Assembly (NCBI RefSeq): GCF_937958065.1
Contig: NZ_CALFXI010000109.1
Span: 1 to 64,000 of the forward strand
Source of the DNA: an uncultured Steroidobacter sp.
GTDB taxonomy: Bacteria > Pseudomonadota > Gammaproteobacteria > Steroidobacterales > Steroidobacteraceae
Length of the DNA stretch: 64,000 nt
Direction: 5' to 3'
The position numbers were made by a program, and so were the translations under genes. How positions within the stretch are numbered: the stretch's first letter is position 1; the number at the start of each line of letters is the position of its first letter. The notes beneath the pieces were generated by a model. That model saw only the letters and a list, made by a program, of their open reading frames with translations. It was not told the DNA's origin and did no database searches. Positions 52,292 through 60,974 of this stretch are shown here, in pieces.

Positions 52292-52819
52292 TTACGACTT
52301 CACGGGTTCGAGAATGGCGTCGAGGTTGAGCTGATCGCACAGATCCATGAATTCCTCGCGCAGCGCCGCGATGTGAATCTTGCCAGGGATGTGGACGATC
52401 ATCTGTACGGAAAACATTGGCGCGCCGGTGTGAGCGGCCGCGTAGCTGCGCGTGTTCAGCTCGGCGATGTCGATGCCGCGCGCGCTGAAGAAACCGGCCA
52501 GGTTGTGGACGATGCCGGGCTGGTCCAGGCATACCACGTCGACCGAATACGTGACCACGTCCTTGCGCGCCGGCCGCTGATCGGTGCGCCGCAGGCTGAT
52601 GGTGATGCCGGAGGCATCGCTGAGCTTCTTCAGCTCCGTTTCCAGCTTGGCGAGCGTGTGCCAGTTGCCGGACACCAGCAACAGCATGGCGAACTCGCTG
52701 CCGAACGAGCTCATGCGGCTGTCGACGATGTTGCCGGAGCAGTCGAGCACCACGCGGGTCAGATCGTAGACCAGACCGGTGCGATCGCTGCCAAGAGCGG
52801 AAATGACGATGAACTGCAT
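52292..52819 (-). CDS. gcvR: ACT-domain regulator, GcvR family
   Basis: This 175-residue protein has two ACT domains: residues 1-80 (FIVISALGSDRTGLVYDLTR) and 90-170 (YSVDVVCLDQPGIVHNLAGF). In E. coli GcvR binds glycine and restrains GcvA at the glycine-cleavage operon. Its position, divergent from dapA with bcp downstream, matches E. coli gene order, which supports the name. No gcvA or gcvTHP is in the window. The ATG at 52819 is the family start; upstream in-frame codons are rejected. Confidence 0.88.
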   Translation of the reverse strand: MQFIVISALGSDRTGLVYDLTRVVLDCSGNIVDSRMSSFGSEFAMLLLVSGNWHTLAKLETELKKLSDASGITISLRRTDQRPARKDVVTYSVDVVCLDQPGIVHNLAGFFSARGIDIAELNTRSYAAAHTGAPMFSVQMIVHIPGKIHIAALREEFMDLCDQLNLDAILEPVKS

Positions 52820-52962
52820 CGAGAGCCTGACGGAAGGGACGGGCCGCCAGTTTACACGCAACCTCGCGCCAGTCCGAACGTCAATTCCCCGGGCCCGGCG
52901 GCCGCGTGCGTAACCGCCGTTAGGTTTGGTAGGATCCGGCCCCTTCCCCTCCGAGGATCAAC

Positions 52963-53841
52963 ATGTTTAGTGGCAGCATCGTTGCGCTCGTCACGCCGAT
53001 GCAGGCGGATGGCACTGTGGATAACAGCGCCCTGGACCGTCTGGTCGACTTCCACGTCTCCAACGGCACCAACGCCATCGTCGCGGTCGGCACCACCGGC
53101 GAATCGCCGACGCTGAGCGTCGAGGAGCACATCGGCGTGGTCAAACGTGTGGTCCAGCGCTCGGCCGGGCGGCTCCCCGTGATCGCCGGCACCGGTGCCA
53201 ACTCGACCCGCGAGGCCATCGAGCTGACCCGCCTGGCGAAGCAAGCCGGCGCCGATGCCTGCCTCTCGGTCGTGCCTTATTACAACAAGCCGACCCAGGA
53301 AGGCTTGTATCAGCATTTCAAGGCCATCGCGCAGGCGGTGGACGTGCCGATCTTTTTGTACAACGTGCCCGGTCGCACCGTGGTCGACATGAAGCCCGAG
53401 ACGGTCGTCCGGCTGACCGAATTCCCCAACATCGTCGGCCTGAAGGAAGCCTGCTCGCTGGAGCGCAACCGCGAGCTGCTGAACCGCGTCGGCGGCCGGC
53501 TGGCGCTGTTCTCCGGCGACGACGACCTGGCCTGCGAAGCGGTGCTGGCCGGCTTCAATGGCGTGATTTCGGTGACCGCCAACATCGCGCCGCGACAGGT
53601 CCGGGCGGTGATCGACGCCGCGCTGGCCGGCAAGCGCGACGAAGCCCGCAAGCTGGACATGAAGCTGCAGCCGCTGCACAAGGCGATGTTCCTGGAGAGC
53701 AACCCCATCCCGGTGAAGTGGGCCGCCGCCCGCCTCGGCCTGATCACGGACACCGTGCGCCTGCCGCTGGTGCCGCTGTCCCGCCAGTACCAGGGCCCGA
53801 TCCTGGAGGCCATGCAGTCGGCGGGGATCGCGTTCGCCTGA
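52963..53841 (+). CDS. dapA: 4-hydroxy-tetrahydrodipicolinate synthase
   Basis: This 292-residue TIM-barrel aldolase condenses pyruvate with aspartate semialdehyde in the lysine/diaminopimelate pathway. The Schiff-base Lys161 (IVGLKEAC), Thr44-Thr45 (AVGTTGES), Tyr107, Tyr133 and Arg138 (YNVPGRT) are all at the E. coli positions. GAGGA precedes the ATG. It is divergent from gcvR-bcp. The tRNA-Ser(GGA) gene follows 66 bases downstream. Confidence 0.97.
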   Translation: MFSGSIVALVTPMQADGTVDNSALDRLVDFHVSNGTNAIVAVGTTGESPTLSVEEHIGVVKRVVQRSAGRLPVIAGTGANSTREAIELTRLAKQAGADACLSVVPYYNKPTQEGLYQHFKAIAQAVDVPIFLYNVPGRTVVDMKPETVVRLTEFPNIVGLKEACSLERNRELLNRVGGRLALFSGDDDLACEAVLAGFNGVISVTANIAPRQVRAVIDAALAGKRDEARKLDMKLQPLHKAMFLESNPIPVKWAAARLGLITDTVRLPLVPLSRQYQGPILEAMQSAGIAFA

Positions 53842-53907
53842 ACCCGGCAAGCACGCAAGCGTTACTTGGGAACCGGCGCGACGTAGTGTAACCTTCGCGC
53901 CTGCGAC

Positions 53908-53999
53908 GGAGAGATGGCCGAGTGGTCGAAGGCGCTGGACTGGAATTCCAGTAACATCCTCACAGGTGTTCCAGGGTTCGAATCCCTGTCTCTCCGCCA
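53908..53999 (+). tRNA. tRNA-Ser (anticodon GGA)
   Basis: A complete 92-base class II tRNA: acceptor GGAGAGA pairing with TCTCTCC, D-arm with GGCCGAGTGGTCGAAGG, anticodon arm CTGGA-CTGGAAT-TCCAG giving GGA, a long variable arm (AACATCCTCACAGGTGTT), T-arm GGTTCGAATCC and an encoded CCA end. Reading frames across it are spurious. Its 3' side borders the second accessory locus, a common integration position. Confidence 0.95.
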
Positions 54000-54187
54000 C
54001 CTTCAATGGGTTACGCGCTCTCCTCGTCCGAGCGGGGCGCGTCTATCTTCCAGCCCCCAGTACCCGTTTTGTACCCACTCTGATTTGTTTCTTTCATGAG
54101 TGCGGCCATTCGTGATCGACTCCGGGCAAAGCTCGCCGCTGGGGGGTGACGACGGCGACGAATGCGCTCAGGCCAGCGATGCAGACG
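54000..54187. other. tRNA-flanking segment with short direct repeats
   Basis: No gene is supported. GTACCC occurs at 54060-54065 and 54071-54076, an 11-base period, in a CCC-rich then T-rich context that recalls arm-type sites beside tRNA-targeting integrases. A 17-codon open frame (54096, starting MSAAIRDRLRAKLAAG) could be a remnant. I found no second copy of the tRNA 3' end in the window, so an integrated element is not proven. Confidence 0.3.
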
Positions 54188-54637
54188 TTAAGGCACACGC
54201 ACCCGCTCGGACCGACGCTCATCGTCATGGCAGGAGGACGATTCTTTCGCCGCCCGGCCCGCGACAGCATCGATCTCAATGAGATAACCATGGTGAAGCG
54301 CAGGTACGGGAACGACACTTCGCGCCGGACGTGCCGACCCCATTACGTCAGCATAGGCACGATTGAAAGCTGGCCAATGCTCAATGCCTACGATGTACGC
54401 TGTCACCTTGAGCACCTCATCGGTGCTGCAGCCAGCAGCATCGAGTACCGCCAACAGATTTGCGAGCGCCCGCCGCGCCTGGGATTCGAAGTCGGCCGAA
54501 GCTCCGTCGGCACCTGCAGATACGTTAGGCAACTGCCCCGAGATGAACACCAGGTCTCCGTAGGCCACCGCCTGCGAATAGTGACCTCCAGGCGCGGGGG
54601 CGGACTGCGTAGCAATAGTTTCGCGAGTGACTACCAT
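54188..54637 (-). CDS. RidA family (YjgF/UK114) enamine/imine deaminase
   Basis: This 149-residue protein has the RidA fold pattern: GGHYSQAVAYGDLVFISGQL, a helix region with LLAVLDAAGCSTDEVLKVTAY and the active-site Arg in ARSVVPVPAL with Glu in LIEIDAVAG. RidA hydrolyses 2-aminoacrylate-type enamines, the products of serine and threonine dehydratases. It follows the DSD1-family gene and overlaps it by 7 bases; AGAGG lies 8 bases before the ATG at 54637. A tail of about 20 charged residues after the fold is unusual. This pairing fits detoxification of an enamine made upstream. Confidence 0.87.
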   Translation of the reverse strand: MVVTRETIATQSAPAPGGHYSQAVAYGDLVFISGQLPNVSAGADGASADFESQARRALANLLAVLDAAGCSTDEVLKVTAYIVGIEHWPAFNRAYADVMGSARPARSVVPVPALHHGYLIEIDAVAGRAAKESSSCHDDERRSERVRVP

Positions 54638-55803
54638 CCCGAAAACCTCTGCCATTCTGTGTGCACGAGGCCGTCGTGACCAAGCACGTGATAAGAACCG
54701 TGTTGCGCAGCCGTTGCGCAGGCGTGATTTGGCAAAATTCGGACCTGTGCTCCGACCGCAAGCACTGGAAGCGTAGCGTTCGACCCAGGGCGCAGCGCCA
54801 GCACACCATGCTCCTGATTGGCCTGGATCATGATCACATCCGGATACGGCACCCCCTGCCTGTCGCAGACCAGCCCATATCCCTGGTCGACCAACTGTCT
54901 TGCCGTGCCCCGATCACGTGACATTGCCATCCACCCAGCGTCGACGATGATCCAGCCCTTATCACGCTGGTGTCCAATGACGGTGGCGAGAACAGTGAGC
55001 GCTAGATCGTCGAGTGTGCAAACACCGAGGCCCGCCATTACCAGATCGAAGAACGCATAAACACCTGCGCGGACTTCTGTTACGCCGTGAAGATTGCGTG
55101 TGAAATGTGCAGTCGGGGTCGACCCGACGCTAACGACCTGGCAAGGCAAGCCCGCATCACGCAATGCTTGGGCGGCATGCACCACAGCCAGTCTCTCAGC
55201 CTCAGCCGCCTCGATGATTGCTTCCGCCCCTGGCTGATCGTAAGAAGCGCCCGCATGCGTCATGACCCCGCGCAGCTCCGCTCCGTCGACCAACTCGCGA
55301 GCAATCTCGAGCAGTAGCGGATCGTCGGGCCGGACGCCCGAACGATGTCCGTCCGAATCGATCTCGATCAGCGTGGGGATAGCGTCGCCTGACTCGCGCG
55401 ACGCCGCCGCAACGGCCCGTGCCTGCTCACGAGTGTCGACGATCACCGAGAGATCCACGCCCTTACGTCGCAAGGCGAGCACGCGCGGGAGCTTCGCCGG
55501 TGCAATGCCCACTGCATACAGAATGTCACGAACGCCAGCTTCACCGAACTGCTCGGCCTCGGTAAGGGTCGAAACGGTCGCAGGCCCTGCCGGTGAATGC
55601 ATCATGCGCCTCGCAATCTCGATGCATTTGGCAGTCTTCAGGTGGGGCCGGAAACCCACGTCAAATGCCTCGAGCCGGCGCCGCAGCCTGTCGATATTGC
55701 GCATCATGCGCAGCTCGTCGAGCAACAGACAGGGGGTGGCCAGGCTCTCCAATGGTCTGCTCTGCCCGACCGCACGAGGATCGACGCTTGCTGGCCACAT
55801 CAT
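54631..55803 (-). CDS. DSD1-family PLP enzyme (D-serine dehydratase / D-threonine aldolase-like)
   Basis: This 390-residue protein has the alanine-racemase-type PLP barrel: LATPCLLLDELRMMRNIDRL, then FRPHLKTAKCIEIA with the Schiff-base Lys, the TVSTLTEAEQFGEAGVRDIL segment, and a C-terminal D-serine-dehydratase-like domain with PNHACATAAQHGSYHVLG. The His and Cys of NHACAT are the zinc ligands of this family. Members are D-serine deaminases, D-threonine aldolases or D-3-hydroxyaspartate aldolases; the choice cannot be made from sequence alone. The ATGA overlap with the S9 peptidase gene shows co-translation. The adjacent RidA gene favours the dehydratase option. Confidence 0.88.
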   Translation of the reverse strand: MMWPASVDPRAVGQSRPLESLATPCLLLDELRMMRNIDRLRRRLEAFDVGFRPHLKTAKCIEIARRMMHSPAGPATVSTLTEAEQFGEAGVRDILYAVGIAPAKLPRVLALRRKGVDLSVIVDTREQARAVAAASRESGDAIPTLIEIDSDGHRSGVRPDDPLLLEIARELVDGAELRGVMTHAGASYDQPGAEAIIEAAEAERLAVVHAAQALRDAGLPCQVVSVGSTPTAHFTRNLHGVTEVRAGVYAFFDLVMAGLGVCTLDDLALTVLATVIGHQRDKGWIIVDAGWMAMSRDRGTARQLVDQGYGLVCDRQGVPYPDVIMIQANQEHGVLALRPGSNATLPVLAVGAQVRILPNHACATAAQHGSYHVLGHDGLVHTEWQRFSGW

Positions 55804-58295
55804 CGTTTGGCGTCGGTCCCTGCCGCTGCTTTCTCCGCTTGGAGGGCTTTCATCTCCTCAGCAAAATAGTCGCCCGAGGACTTGGCCCTGAAATCGAACG
55901 GCGGTTCGCGGCCGGAGAGATTTTCGACGAAGTAGTCCCACATGCGCACCATGGCGTATCCGGGTATTGCGTGGCCGGCGCGCGGCATCAGCACCAGATC
56001 GAACTTCTTGTTGGCGTCCATCAGCGCCTGCGTGAGCTGAAACAATCCTGCCGGGTGCACGCCGAAATCCATCAGCCCGTGGATGAACAGCAACCGGCCC
56101 TCGAGGTTCTGCACGTGGGACAGGTTCGCTTGCTGCAGGTAGTTATCACCCTTGAGCAACCCCTGGTATCGCTCTCCCCAGCTATGCCAGAACATGCGTT
56201 GATCGTGGTTGCCCGAGCCCGCGACTGCGACCTTGAAGAACTTCGGATATCGCAAAATAGCCGATGCAGCCATATAGCCGCCGCCGGAGAAACCCGTGAT
56301 TCCTACGCGCTCGATATCCATGTATGGATAGCGTTCGGCAAGTTGGCGGATGCCGGCAATGTGGTCCTCGAGGTTGCTTGCTGTTTCCGCGGCACCGTAC
56401 GATGCCTCGTGGAAGGCTCGGGAACGCTCGGCCGTTCCGCGGCCGTCGATGATGACGACCACGAATCCCAGCTCGGCCAGCGATTGCGCAGCGCCGAACG
56501 CATTGTCGCCTGGACTCTCGGGGACGTTGGATGTCTGCGGCCCGCCATAGATGTAATCGATCACGGGGTACTTGCGCTCCGAGGAGAAGTCCGCTGGCCG
56601 AAACACGACGCCACTGATCGAAGTTTTCCCGTCAGCAGCCGTGAGCCGCGTCGGCTCCGGAGGTGTCCAATGTTGCGGCAGACCGGGCCCGGTTGCCTGT
56701 TCAACCACCATGATTCGATTGCCACGCCCGTCTCTGACCACTGTCGTGGGCAGCTCATCGATACGCGAGACGGTCTCAACAAAATACTTTCGGTCGGGCG
56801 AGAATCCGCTCACTGCGTCAATGTCCTCGCCGCGCATCGCCAGCAGCAACAACTCAAACGTATCGGACGAGGCCACGAAATGATCCGCATCGCTGCTGCT
56901 GAGAACCTCCAACCCTCCACCGTCCAGACCCGCCCGGGCGATTTCACGATAATACGGATCCTTGTTCGAGTCCCGCCCTGCAACGCTGATATAGATTTGT
57001 CGCGCCTTCGGATCGACGGCAAGCACGTCACGGACCCGCCATTCACCCTGAGTGATCGAACGCTTCAACTGGCCCGTTACGAGATCGTATAAGTAGAGGT
57101 GCGCCCAGCCGCTGCGCTCCGAGTACCAGATCACCTCGTTCGATTCGGGCAGCGGAACGATCGAGGCCGGCGCGTAGACGTTGGAACCGAGCTCCAGATA
57201 CGTTTCGGAGGACTCGCTGAAGACAGTGCGCGTGCGTCCAGTGACCGTGTCGAACTCGATCACGCGAGCTGTTCGTTCGCCCCGGTCGACATCGACGAAG
57301 TACGCAATCTTGCTATCGGCGCCCCACCACGCGCGCTTGCCGCCAACCGGCGTGTCGTTCATGCGTACGGCGGGCACGTCGCGATGATCTGCGCTCACCT
57401 GTTCGCCGCTCTCTACGTCGATCGCCAGCATTCGAAAGCGAGTGACATGCTCATCACCCGGCAGCGCGGTGCGGCGCTGAAATGCAACGGGCCGTACACT
57501 GCCCTCCGGCGCGTAGTTGATCATCGGCAGGTCCTTGACTTGCCGGTCATCGGTTTGCACCGCCAAGACTCGCTTGGAGTCCGGCGACCAGACCGCTTCG
57601 GGCTTGACCGCAGGCCGCCCCGTGGCGTCCGGGTTGGCGCCGTAGGCGTAGAAAGCCTCACCGTCGTGAGTGAGCGGCTTCTCCTGCTTGGTATGCAGAT
57701 TTCTGACCCACAGGTTGTGATCTCTGGAAAACAGCGCCCACTGGCCGTCCGGCGACCGGCGCCACGAGGGATCGTCCGTCTGGCCGACGTCTTTGCTGAG
57801 TCGATTGCTCCGCATGTCGTAGATCCAGCGCTTGCCGAATGCCGTAAATCGCGCGGTGCGCGGTGCATCGCTCAAGTCCATTCCACGCAGCGGCAAATCG
57901 GAGGCCTTGATTTCCAGTGGCTTCGATGGCGTGGCAGCGTCGCTCTTTGGTTCTGCTTTGCCAGCCTCCGTCATCGCGCTTCTCAGTGCGGCGGCGAGGC
58001 GCTCGTGATCGAACGCCGGAGCGCTGCTGCCACGAGCAGCATCGACCAGCATCCATTGATTGCCGGCAACACTCTCGCGCACGTACCAGAAACGATCGCC
58101 AGAGATCCAGCGTGGATATGGCCGCAGATTGCGAAACACGCGGTAATGATCGTGTGCCTGCATGAGGTCCGCCCGCTCGTAAGAGCCGGCGAGCGTCGTA
58201 CCATCGGCCCAGACAGCCGAGGCGCTGCCGAGGCAAGACAACAACATGAGCGACAGCAAGCGGGCATACCGTCCCGTGCCGACTGAACCAATCAT
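55800..58295 (-). CDS. Exported S9 family peptidase (DPP-IV-like)
   Basis: This 831-residue prolyl-oligopeptidase-type enzyme has a signal peptide (to about residue 31), an eight-bladed beta-propeller DPP_IV_N domain (about 100-520) and a C-terminal alpha/beta-hydrolase. The nucleophile elbow is GFSGGGYMAA instead of the commoner GWSYGG. The acid is in HGLMDFGVHP and the His in MPRAGHAIPG. It probably removes dipeptides from imported peptides in the periplasm. It follows the TonB receptor by 34 bases and overlaps the D-amino-acid enzyme gene, so uptake, peptide cleavage and D-amino-acid breakdown are encoded together. Confidence 0.92.
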   Translation of the reverse strand: MIGSVGTGRYARLLSLMLLSCLGSASAVWADGTTLAGSYERADLMQAHDHYRVFRNLRPYPRWISGDRFWYVRESVAGNQWMLVDAARGSSAPAFDHERLAAALRSAMTEAGKAEPKSDAATPSKPLEIKASDLPLRGMDLSDAPRTARFTAFGKRWIYDMRSNRLSKDVGQTDDPSWRRSPDGQWALFSRDHNLWVRNLHTKQEKPLTHDGEAFYAYGANPDATGRPAVKPEAVWSPDSKRVLAVQTDDRQVKDLPMINYAPEGSVRPVAFQRRTALPGDEHVTRFRMLAIDVESGEQVSADHRDVPAVRMNDTPVGGKRAWWGADSKIAYFVDVDRGERTARVIEFDTVTGRTRTVFSESSETYLELGSNVYAPASIVPLPESNEVIWYSERSGWAHLYLYDLVTGQLKRSITQGEWRVRDVLAVDPKARQIYISVAGRDSNKDPYYREIARAGLDGGGLEVLSSSDADHFVASSDTFELLLLAMRGEDIDAVSGFSPDRKYFVETVSRIDELPTTVVRDGRGNRIMVVEQATGPGLPQHWTPPEPTRLTAADGKTSISGVVFRPADFSSERKYPVIDYIYGGPQTSNVPESPGDNAFGAAQSLAELGFVVVIIDGRGTAERSRAFHEASYGAAETASNLEDHIAGIRQLAERYPYMDIERVGITGFSGGGYMAASAILRYPKFFKVAVAGSGNHDQRMFWHSWGERYQGLLKGDNYLQQANLSHVQNLEGRLLFIHGLMDFGVHPAGLFQLTQALMDANKKFDLVLMPRAGHAIPGYAMVRMWDYFVENLSGREPPFDFRAKSSGDYFAEEMKALQAEKAAAGTDAKR

Positions 58296-58329
58296 TCGGT
58301 AGCACTCCGTCAGGGGTGGGATCGGTAGC

Positions 58330-60819
58330 TCAGTACTGAAAAGTCACATTCAGACCGACAGTCCGCGGCCGATAGCGCAAGCCGTAGTCGGGTATCGCCA
58401 CATCCGGAGCGATGAGACCGTCCTCATCGAGCAGATTTTTGACGAATACATGCGCGCCCCATCGGCCCGCCTCCACCCCGATGCGGCCATCCACCGTCAC
58501 CACGCTGTCGCCGACAGTGGTGCTGCCAAACGAGTGACGCTCCTGCTCGGAGGCGTACTGCGCCGAACCGCGAACGGCGAGCTTCATTCCGTTGGACAGC
58601 GGATATAAATAGTCCGCCGTCGCGGCGAGCGTCCATTCCGGAACGTTGTTCAAACGATCACCGTCCGCGAAAACCAGGAGAGGGACGGTCGCCCCTGAAG
58701 GCAGGCCCGTCACAGGATCGAGCACGGCCGCATTTGCAAACACGTCTTGCGAGATCTGCGCATCGTTCCAGCTCGCCGCCAAACCGAGCTGCAATCGCTC
58801 GGTGGCGAGCCAATTGAGGGAGAGCTCCACACCGGAGGATTCCGCCTCGGCCGCGTTGACCACGCCGGACAGAGCCTGGGCGACAATTGGCACGACCGTC
58901 TGTAGATCCTTCCATTGGAGGTAGAACAACGCGAGATCCACGGTGAGTCGAGTATCGAAGAACGATCCCTTGAGGCCGATCTCATAGCTGTCAGCGTACT
59001 CGGGCTTCGCCGCAGTCGGGAGAACCACGCCCAATGCCGCGGCGGTTTCCAGAGACACGGGAAATTGGTTGATGCCGCTGCGGAAGCCTTCACCGTAGTT
59101 GAAATAGGTCATCCAGTTGGCAGCGGGTCGATACGTGGCATTGAAGCGCAATATCACGTCATCGAAGTCACTCTCGTACGGTGCCGACGGCGTCAGCCTC
59201 TGCTCCGAGGAGCGCGTCTCTTCGAAATAGCGGGCGCCTACGGTCGTTTCGAGGCGGCCATCGAAAAACGTTCGGGTCAGCTCGCCGAACACGTTCCATG
59301 CCTGCACCTCATCGTACTGGACCACCGGATTCAAACCGAGCAGCGGCATTGCCTGGGACTGCTGGATCTGCGTCTGGTCCGCGTCCCGATAGTACGCGCC
59401 CACGGTCCATTGCCAGGGGCCAGCGTGCGTGGAGACGGCACGAACTTCCTGAGTCAGCGTGCTCGGGTCCAGTGCAGTCTCCAGAGGGAAGCCCAGCAGG
59501 AAGTCGACTTGCGCCTGGGAATCCATCGCGGCATAGGACGTCGAGCTGAGAATGTCGAAGTTCGCCGCCTGGTAGCGAACGGTCAGATTGTAGATGTCGT
59601 ACTCGAAGTTGGACCGGGTGGGGCTCGCGTCATCGTTGCTGCGGTCCGCAAACGAATAGGGCAAGCCGTTGGACTCGACCCGCGAGCCCCAGTACATGAG
59701 CGACGCCGACAGATCATCGGTGATCTGGCCCAGCAGCTTTACGCGCACATTCTCGAGCTGTGACTGGTTGTAATCGTCCCTGCCGAGCACTTTTTCATCG
59801 ATCCAGCCGTCCTGATCTTCGCGTGTGTAGACCAACCTTGCGCCGAGACGGCCGTCGATCAAAGGCGCGTTGAAGGCCACGTTGGTTTCATTGTTTTCGC
59901 CGCCGTGGGCGGTCGAGGACCCTGAAAGATCGGCCTTGAATTCGTAGGCATCCAGCAGCGGGTCCCTGCTGATCGAGCGCACTACACCCGCCAGCGCCCC
60001 AGCGCCATATAGGGTGGATTGCGGCCCGCGCAGGATCTCGACGCGTTCCAGATCGAACGCTCTCAGATCGGGAACGTTGGTCTGGTTGATGAAGGCCAAC
60101 GGGACTTCGTCCAGGTAAAAGCCTACGTTGTTCTCGCCCACGCCCGCCGAAATGCCGCGCATCTGGATCCGGCTCTGTCCCGGCTGAAGCGGCGTGATCG
60201 TGGCACCCGGCGCGAACTGAATGAACTCTTCCAGCCCTCGGTAGCCGCGGCTTTCCACCCAGTTTCCACCGAACGCGCTGATGGCGATGGGCGTATCCAA
60301 CAGCTTCTGGTTGCCGCGACGCAGGGCCGTGACAACCACTTCCTCGAGCTCCAGCGTCTGAGTGTTCTGTGACGATTCTTGCGCAGCCGCTGGCGCCGTA
60401 AGAAATATCGCGCTCAAGACCGCGCCGATTCTTGCCAAGGCACCCGATGATTCACTCGACATGGTCGCTCCCCGCGCCTGCTTGATAGCCGCCTCTGTTG
60501 GCGAAATCACAATGATTCCGCCATTGGTAAGCCGGCTCTCAAAAGGCTTGTCCGCCAGCAGCAAAGCCAGCGCCTCGGCCATCGTGTACTGGCCGATCAG
60601 CGGTTTCGCGGCGAATCGACTGACCACATCGAACGGGAAAAGCAGTTGCACGTCCGCCTGCTGCGCGAGGGCAGTCAACGCTCCATCCAAGCGTTGATCG
60701 GTGATGTTGAGCTCATGGACTGACTCATCGCCTGCGTGCACCTCTTCCACCGGCGCAGCCGCGCACAGCAAAATCAGCAACGCAGCCATCGTTGCCCAGC
60801 ACCGGAACGACACCCGCAT
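58330..60819 (-). CDS. TonB-dependent receptor with N-terminal STN signalling domain
   Basis: This 829-residue transducer-type receptor has a first signal peptide (WATMAALLILLCAAAP), an STN domain (about 33-106; HELNITDQRLDGALTALAQQ), then a second signal-peptide-like segment starting at Met120 (SSGALARIGAVLSAIFLTAP), a plug with RVEILRGPQSTLYGAGALAG, and a barrel ending in Tyr. The internal Met120 codon (60460-60462) is preceded by CGGGGAGCGACC, the same leader as the other receptor here, so a short 710-residue form without STN may also be made. The ECF sigma and FecR genes upstream fit a Fec-type surface signalling system. The cargo is inferred from the S9 peptidase to be peptide. Confidence 0.9.
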   Translation of the reverse strand: MRVSFRCWATMAALLILLCAAAPVEEVHAGDESVHELNITDQRLDGALTALAQQADVQLLFPFDVVSRFAAKPLIGQYTMAEALALLLADKPFESRLTNGGIIVISPTEAAIKQARGATMSSESSGALARIGAVLSAIFLTAPAAAQESSQNTQTLELEEVVVTALRRGNQKLLDTPIAISAFGGNWVESRGYRGLEEFIQFAPGATITPLQPGQSRIQMRGISAGVGENNVGFYLDEVPLAFINQTNVPDLRAFDLERVEILRGPQSTLYGAGALAGVVRSISRDPLLDAYEFKADLSGSSTAHGGENNETNVAFNAPLIDGRLGARLVYTREDQDGWIDEKVLGRDDYNQSQLENVRVKLLGQITDDLSASLMYWGSRVESNGLPYSFADRSNDDASPTRSNFEYDIYNLTVRYQAANFDILSSTSYAAMDSQAQVDFLLGFPLETALDPSTLTQEVRAVSTHAGPWQWTVGAYYRDADQTQIQQSQAMPLLGLNPVVQYDEVQAWNVFGELTRTFFDGRLETTVGARYFEETRSSEQRLTPSAPYESDFDDVILRFNATYRPAANWMTYFNYGEGFRSGINQFPVSLETAAALGVVLPTAAKPEYADSYEIGLKGSFFDTRLTVDLALFYLQWKDLQTVVPIVAQALSGVVNAAEAESSGVELSLNWLATERLQLGLAASWNDAQISQDVFANAAVLDPVTGLPSGATVPLLVFADGDRLNNVPEWTLAATADYLYPLSNGMKLAVRGSAQYASEQERHSFGSTTVGDSVVTVDGRIGVEAGRWGAHVFVKNLLDEDGLIAPDVAIPDYGLRYRPRTVGLNVTFQY
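60463..60474 (-). promoter_or_regulatory. Ribosome-binding leader inside the STN receptor gene
   Basis: Minus-strand CGGGGAGCGACC directly precedes an in-frame ATG (60462-60460) in the STN receptor gene, with GGGGAG five bases from the start. It is identical over 15 bases, ATG included, to the true start of the first TonB receptor. Confidence 0.55.
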
Positions 60820-60974
60820 GTCCCGGATCCGATGGGCCGCAAGCGGCTGCCATCTCGTACCGGTCTTACGAGTCATGGAACGCACGGCGGGGCAAAACCC
60901 TCTATTTGTTTTTTGCCGGCGGGATACCGCCGGGCGCTGTGCTGTCGCCACGGAGGGCCATACTGACGAGCCAA

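Noticed and set aside
53914..54099. A 61-codon open frame over tRNA-Ser(GGA)
   Set aside because: It is the translation of the tRNA gene itself.
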